The notes under the pieces: model-generated | What the model saw: the letters and a program-made list of their open reading frames with translations, nothing else | Database searches by the model: none | What the model was told of the DNA's origin: nothing | Translations under genes and position numbers: made by a program | Part shown: positions 6,193-9,851 of the stretch, in pieces | How the letters are laid out: every line of letters starts with the position of its first letter | Position numbering within the stretch: position 1 is the stretch's first letter | NCBI GenBank assembly: GCA_017425305.1 | Contig: JAFOOW010000023.1 | Coordinates: forward strand, 1 to 9,851 | Source: Peptostreptococcaceae bacterium | GTDB taxonomy: Bacteria > Bacillota > Clostridia > Peptostreptococcales > Peptostreptococcaceae | Length of the DNA: 9,851 nucleotides | Direction of reading: 5' to 3'

Positions 6193-7683
6193 CAACAACC
6201 TATATTAAAAATGGAAGGCATCGTAAAAGAGTTCCCAGGAGTTAAGGCACTAGACGGTGTAAACCTAGAACTTTATGAAGGTAAAGTAATGGGTCTTATG
6301 GGAGAAAACGGAGCTGGAAAAAGTACACTTATGAAAATATTAAGTGGTGTATACAAAAAAGACGGTGGAAAAGTTTACTACAAAGGTAATTTAGAAGATA
6401 TAAAAGATACAAAAGATGCTCAAAATAAGGGAATTGCTATAATACATCAGGAATTAAACCTTATAAATGATTTGACTATAGGAGAAAACATATTCTTAGG
6501 AAGAGAACCAAAGGGAAGCTTTGGACGTATAAACTATAATAAATTACATGAAGATGCTACTAATCTTTTAAGAAAATTAAATATGGATTGTAGCTCAAAG
6601 GAATTACTAGGAAACTTAAGTGTAGGGCAACAACAAATGGTAGAAATAGCTAAGGCATTATCATTAAATGCTCAAATCATAATAATGGATGAACCTACAG
6701 ATGCTTTAACAGACAAAGAAACTGAAAGTTTATTCAAGGTTATAAATGAACTTAAGGCAGAAGGTAAAGCAATAGTTTATATATCTCATAGATTAAAAGA
6801 AATATTTGAATTATGTGATTACATAACTGTACTTAGAGATGGTAAGTATGTAGGAAAAGAAGATGTTTGCAATTTAGATGAAGATAGAATGATAGAAATG
6901 ATGGTTGGTAGAAAGCTAACTGAACAATTCCCAAAGGTTGAAGTTGAGAAAAGTGAAATAATACTAGATGTTAAAAACTTAAACAATGAATATGTAAAAG
7001 ATGTATCGTTCAATGTAAGAGGTGGAGAAGTAGTAGGTATATCAGGGCTTATGGGAGCAGGAAGAACGGAACTAGCAAAAACTATCTACGGACATATAAG
7101 AAAGAAAAGCGGAGAAGTTTATGTAAAAGGACGTAAGGTAGAAAACAAATCAGCTAAAGATGGTTTAAGAAATGGTATAGCTTATGTATCAGAAGATAGA
7201 AAAGGAGATGGATTAATACTTGGATTATCTGTTAAAGAAAATATGAGTATATCTTCTTTAGATAAAGTTTCTTCTATGCTTAAGGTAAATAAGCAACAAG
7301 AATTAGATAAAGTTAAAGATTACATAAACAAAATGAATATAAAAACTCCTAGCGAAAATCAAATGATAAAGAACTTAAGTGGAGGAAATCAACAAAAAGT
7401 TGCTATAGGAAAAGCACTTATGACAAATCCAGAGGTTTTAATATTAGATGAGCCAACTAGAGGAGTTGACGTTGGAGCTAAAAAAGAAATATACGATCTT
7501 ATAAATGAGTTTAAAAAAGAAGGCAAAGCGGTTATTATGATATCTTCAGAAATGCCTGAAATACTAGGTCTAAGTGATAGAATATTAGTACTTAGTGAAG
7601 GAAAAATAACAGGAGAGTTTGATATAGAAGATGCAAGCCAAGAAAATATACTAAAATGTGCTGTTAGTAATAAGGAGGCCTAA
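6190..7683 (+). CDS. rbsA: Ribose ABC transporter ATP-binding protein RbsA
   Basis: This protein of 497 residues (from GTG 6190) has two fused ABC ATPase domains and powers ribose import through RbsC. Domain 1 is complete: Walker A GENGAGKST (38-46), signature LSVGQQQ (143-149), Walker B IIIMDEPTD (163-171) and switch His200. Domain 2 is the degenerate half usual in this sugar-transporter class: GLMGAGRTE (286-294) replaces the Walker A lysine region. LSGGNQQ (396-402) and LILDEPTRGVD (417-427) are kept, and SSEMPE stands where the switch histidine would be. The stretch MDEPTDALTDKETESL is typical of RbsA within the family. The gene starts 13 bases after rbsD, and its stop is 2 bases before the rbsC ATG. 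ATG 6184 or GTG 6181 remain possible starts. Confidence 0.96.
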   Translation: MQQPILKMEGIVKEFPGVKALDGVNLELYEGKVMGLMGENGAGKSTLMKILSGVYKKDGGKVYYKGNLEDIKDTKDAQNKGIAIIHQELNLINDLTIGENIFLGREPKGSFGRINYNKLHEDATNLLRKLNMDCSSKELLGNLSVGQQQMVEIAKALSLNAQIIIMDEPTDALTDKETESLFKVINELKAEGKAIVYISHRLKEIFELCDYITVLRDGKYVGKEDVCNLDEDRMIEMMVGRKLTEQFPKVEVEKSEIILDVKNLNNEYVKDVSFNVRGGEVVGISGLMGAGRTELAKTIYGHIRKKSGEVYVKGRKVENKSAKDGLRNGIAYVSEDRKGDGLILGLSVKENMSISSLDKVSSMLKVNKQQELDKVKDYINKMNIKTPSENQMIKNLSGGNQQKVAIGKALMTNPEVLILDEPTRGVDVGAKKEIYDLINEFKKEGKAVIMISSEMPEILGLSDRILVLSEGKITGEFDIEDASQENILKCAVSNKEA

Positions 7684-7685
7684 TT

Positions 7686-8660
7686 ATGCAAAATGCAATG
7701 GTTAATAAAGAAGGAAAAAATAATAATTTTAAAAATTTACTTGTAGAATACAAATCACTAGTTGGACTTTTAGGTTTAGTAATAGTAGTTGCATTATTAA
7801 GTCCATCATTCTTAACAGTGAATAATATATTAAATGTACTTAGACAAACATCTGTAAATGCTATAATAGCAGCAGGTATGACTTTTGTTATCTTAACAGG
7901 AGGAATAGACTTATCTGTAGGTTCTATACTTGGATTTAGTGGTGCAGTAGCAGCTTATTCTATAGCATCTGGTCAAAATATAGTTATAGCAGTATTATTA
8001 GCTTTAGTAGTAGGAACAGGAATCGGATTTATAAATGGTGTTGTAATAAGTAAAGGTAAACTGCAACCATTTATAGCAACTCTTGCAAGTATGACAATAC
8101 TTAGAGGTGCAACATTAGTATTCACAGACGGAAAGCCTATAACAATAGGTAGTGAAGGTGTAGCTTTAGCATTTGGTAAAATAGGTGGAGGTTCTATAAT
8201 AGGAATACCTACACCAGCATTAATGATGATAGCAGTATTTGTAGTTTGTTATTACATACTTAGTCAAACTAAGATAGGTAGATATACATATGCTTTAGGT
8301 GGAAATGAAGAAGCAACAAAATTATCAGGACTTGATACAGATAAAATAAAAATATTTGCTTATACAGTAAGTGGTATATTAGCTGCTGTAGCAGGTATAA
8401 TAATAACTTCAAGATTATTCTCTGCACAACCAAATGCAGGAGATGGATATGAATTAGATGCAATAGCAGCTGTTGTTCTTGGAGGAACTAGCTTAGCTGG
8501 AGGAAAAGGTAAGATAACAGGAACTATAATAGGTGCATTAATAATAGGTATATTAAGTAATGCTCTAAACTTATTAGATGTATCTTCATACTTCCAAATG
8601 ATAGCTAAAGGTATAGTTATATTAATAGCTGTACTTGCAGATAGAAAAGGGGCTAAGTAA
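7686..8660 (+). CDS. rbsC: Ribose ABC transporter permease RbsC
   Basis: This 324-residue membrane protein of the branched-chain amino acid/sugar permease class (BPD_transp_2) forms the ribose channel as a dimer. Many hydrophobic segments run from about residue 26 to 317. Family hallmarks are [18 protein letters not shown] (66-83), the coupling loop [18 protein letters not shown] (198-215) that contacts RbsA, and [20 protein letters not shown] (261-280). A hydrophilic N-terminal stretch (1-22) precedes the first membrane segment. AAGGAGG (7672-7678), within the end of rbsA, lies 7 bases before the ATG. RbsB begins one base after its stop. Confidence 0.96.
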   Translation: MQNAMVNKEGKNNNFKNLLVEYKSLVGLLGLVIVVALLSPSFLTVNNILNVLRQTSVNAIIAAGMTFVILTGGIDLSVGSILGFSGAVAAYSIASGQNIVIAVLLALVVGTGIGFINGVVISKGKLQPFIATLASMTILRGATLVFTDGKPITIGSEGVALAFGKIGGGSIIGIPTPALMMIAVFVVCYYILSQTKIGRYTYALGGNEEATKLSGLDTDKIKIFAYTVSGILAAVAGIIITSRLFSAQPNAGDGYELDAIAAVVLGGTSLAGGKGKITGTIIGALIIGILSNALNLLDVSSYFQMIAKGIVILIAVLADRKGAK

Positions 8661-8661
8661 T

Positions 8662-9558
8662 ATGAAAAAAATATTAAGTATATTAATGGCTTCAGTACTA
8701 ACTCTTGGACTAACAACAGGATGTTCAAGAGGAGGTAATGATGAGCCTAAAATAGGTCTTATAGTTTCTACTTTAAACAATCCTTTCTTTGTAAACTTAA
8801 AAGAAGGAGCAGAAGCTAAGGCAAAAGAATTAGGATATGAACTTTTAATAATGGATTCACAAAACGACCCAGCTAAAGAAGTTTCAAATATGGAAGATAT
8901 GACAAGTAAAGGTGCAGATATAGTACTTTTAAACCCAGTAGATTCAGATGCAGCTATAGCTGCAATACAAGTTGCAAACAACTTAAATACACCAGTTATA
9001 ACACTTGATAGAGTAGCAAATGCAGGAGAAGTAGTATCTCATATAGCATCTGACAACGTAGAAGGTGGAAAAATGGCTGGTAAGTATATAGTTGAACAAC
9101 TAGGTGGAGAAGGAAACATAGTAGAGCTTGAAGGTATAGCTGGTTCTTCTGCTGCAAGAGATAGAGGAGCAGGATTTAACGAAGGTATAAAGGGAAGTAA
9201 TTTAAAAGTAGTTGCAAAGCAAACAGCTGACTTTGATAGAACTAAAGGTTTAACTGTAATGGAAAACATATTACAAGGAAACAAAGATATAAAAGCAGTA
9301 TTTGCTCATAACGATGAAATGGCATTAGGTGCACAAAAAGCACTTGAAGATGCTGGAATGAATGGTATAATTGTAGTTGGGTTTGATGCTACAGATGATG
9401 CTGTTAAAGCAGTTAAAGCTGGGAAGATGGCTGCAACAGTAGCTCAACAACCTGATTTAATAGGTTCACTAGGTGTAGAAACAGCTATAAAGGTATTAAA
9501 TAATGAAAATGTAGATGCATTTATACCTGTTGAATTACAGTTAGTAACTAAAAACTAA
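8662..9558 (+). CDS. rbsB: Ribose-binding lipoprotein RbsB
   Basis: This is the 298-residue solute receptor of the ribose importer. Residues 1-20 form a lipoprotein signal peptide ([20 protein letters not shown]) with acceptor Cys21, so the mature protein is anchored outside the membrane. The lipobox has Thr rather than Leu at -3. Positions that contact ribose in E. coli RbsB have clear counterparts: NNPFF (39-43), Asn91 in NPVDSDA, Asp116-Arg117, Arg166 in SAARDRG, Asn217 in [10 protein letters not shown], Asp242 in GFDAT and Gln262. This supports true ribose specificity. An in-frame TTG at 8635 would lengthen the protein but spoils the signal peptide and has no better ribosome binding site. 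AAAAGGGG at 8646-8652 suits the ATG. Confidence 0.96.
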   Translation: MKKILSILMASVLTLGLTTGCSRGGNDEPKIGLIVSTLNNPFFVNLKEGAEAKAKELGYELLIMDSQNDPAKEVSNMEDMTSKGADIVLLNPVDSDAAIAAIQVANNLNTPVITLDRVANAGEVVSHIASDNVEGGKMAGKYIVEQLGGEGNIVELEGIAGSSAARDRGAGFNEGIKGSNLKVVAKQTADFDRTKGLTVMENILQGNKDIKAVFAHNDEMALGAQKALEDAGMNGIIVVGFDATDDAVKAVKAGKMAATVAQQPDLIGSLGVETAIKVLNNENVDAFIPVELQLVTKN

Positions 9559-9591
9559 AGAATAAAAAGGTTTAGATAGGAGATTAAGGTT

Positions 9592-9851
9592 ATGAAAATA
9601 TTCATAGACACAGCTAATGTAAATGAAATAAAAGAAGCTGCAACTTGGGGAATACTAGATGGAGTAACTACAAACCCATCATTAATAGCTAAAGAAGGAA
9701 GAGACTTAAAAGAAGTTATAGAAGAAATATGTTCTATAGTAGATGGACCAATAAGTGCAGAAGTTATAAGCTTAGAGTGCGATAAAATGGTTGAAGAAGC
9801 TTTAGAATTAGTTAAGTTACATAAGAACATAGTTATAAAAATACCTATGTG
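9592..9851 (+). CDS. Transaldolase / fructose-6-phosphate aldolase family protein, N-terminal part
   Basis: The first 86 residues are visible before the window ends; family members are about 215-220 residues. [16 protein letters not shown] (1-16), [16 protein letters not shown] (23-38) and ISAEVIS (54-60) are standard for the small class-I aldolase group (TalC/MipB/Fsa). Lys83 in VIKIPM (81-86) matches the Schiff-base lysine. Members either transfer dihydroxyacetone units (transaldolase) or cleave fructose 6-phosphate, and the visible part does not decide which. The next codon begins TG, so residue 87 is Cys or Trp (or a stop) rather than the common Thr. AGGAG (9578-9582) is 9 bases before the ATG. 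Only 33 bases without a terminator separate it from rbsB, so it is probably the last or next gene of the rbs operon. Confidence 0.92.
   Translation, partial: MKIFIDTANVNEIKEAATWGILDGVTTNPSLIAKEGRDLKEVIEEICSIVDGPISAEVISLECDKMVEEALELVKLHKNIVIKIPM

Noticed and set aside
8635..8661. Earlier TTG start for rbsB
   Set aside because: It would put nine residues before the lipoprotein signal peptide and overlap rbsC; ATG 8662 has a suitable ribosome binding site and the standard MKK opening.
8360..8981. Overlapping minus-strand frames of 122 and 119 residues opposite rbsC and rbsB
   Set aside because: They mirror codon bias of the rbs genes (Ile/Ser/Ala-rich), have no supporting ribosome binding site noted, and show no family motif.
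9555..9830. 91-residue minus-strand frame opposite the transaldolase-family gene
   Set aside because: The plus-strand protein is clearly a family member with its Schiff-base lysine; the opposite frame has no motif.

Overview
The window is strongly AT-rich, with AGA/ATA/TTA-heavy codon use, AGGAGG-type ribosome binding sites and clostridial-looking protein sequences. This points to a low-GC anaerobic Firmicute of the Clostridia, possibly the Peptostreptococcaceae (the family is inference; no marker gene is present). Every real gene is on the + strand, in two tightly packed operons separated by one intergenic region.

Region 1 (1-3653) handles molybdenum. It holds the last codons of a probable modA (molybdate-binding protein), modB (permease), a MoeA-like molybdopterin-binding protein with a Cys-rich tail, moaC, moaA and a MOSC-domain protein. 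MoaA and MoaC together turn GTP into cyclic pyranopterin monophosphate. ModAB imports molybdate. The MoeA-like and MOSC proteins probably act in later cofactor steps. No modC, moaD, moaE, mobA or classical moeA lies in the window.

The intergenic region (3654-3829) holds a strong intrinsic terminator, a cre-like catabolite-repression site, a plausible promoter and a two-part ACCGGT palindrome that is probably the RbsR operator.

Region 2 (about 3830-9851) is a ribose operon in the same order as Bacillus subtilis rbsRKDACB, followed by a transaldolase/fructose-6-phosphate aldolase family gene that runs off the window. RbsB, RbsA and RbsC form the ABC importer, RbsD (pyranase) supplies the furanose form, RbsK phosphorylates it, and the transaldolase-family enzyme may link the product to the non-oxidative pentose phosphate pathway.

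I see no new system here; both operons are recognisable. The best anomaly is the start of rbsR. The first turn of its DNA-binding domain is encoded but has no in-frame ATG, GTG or TTG. A well-placed TTG sits one frame away, across a GGGG tract followed by a stop codon. This may be a sequence error, a small indel mutation, or -1 slippage.
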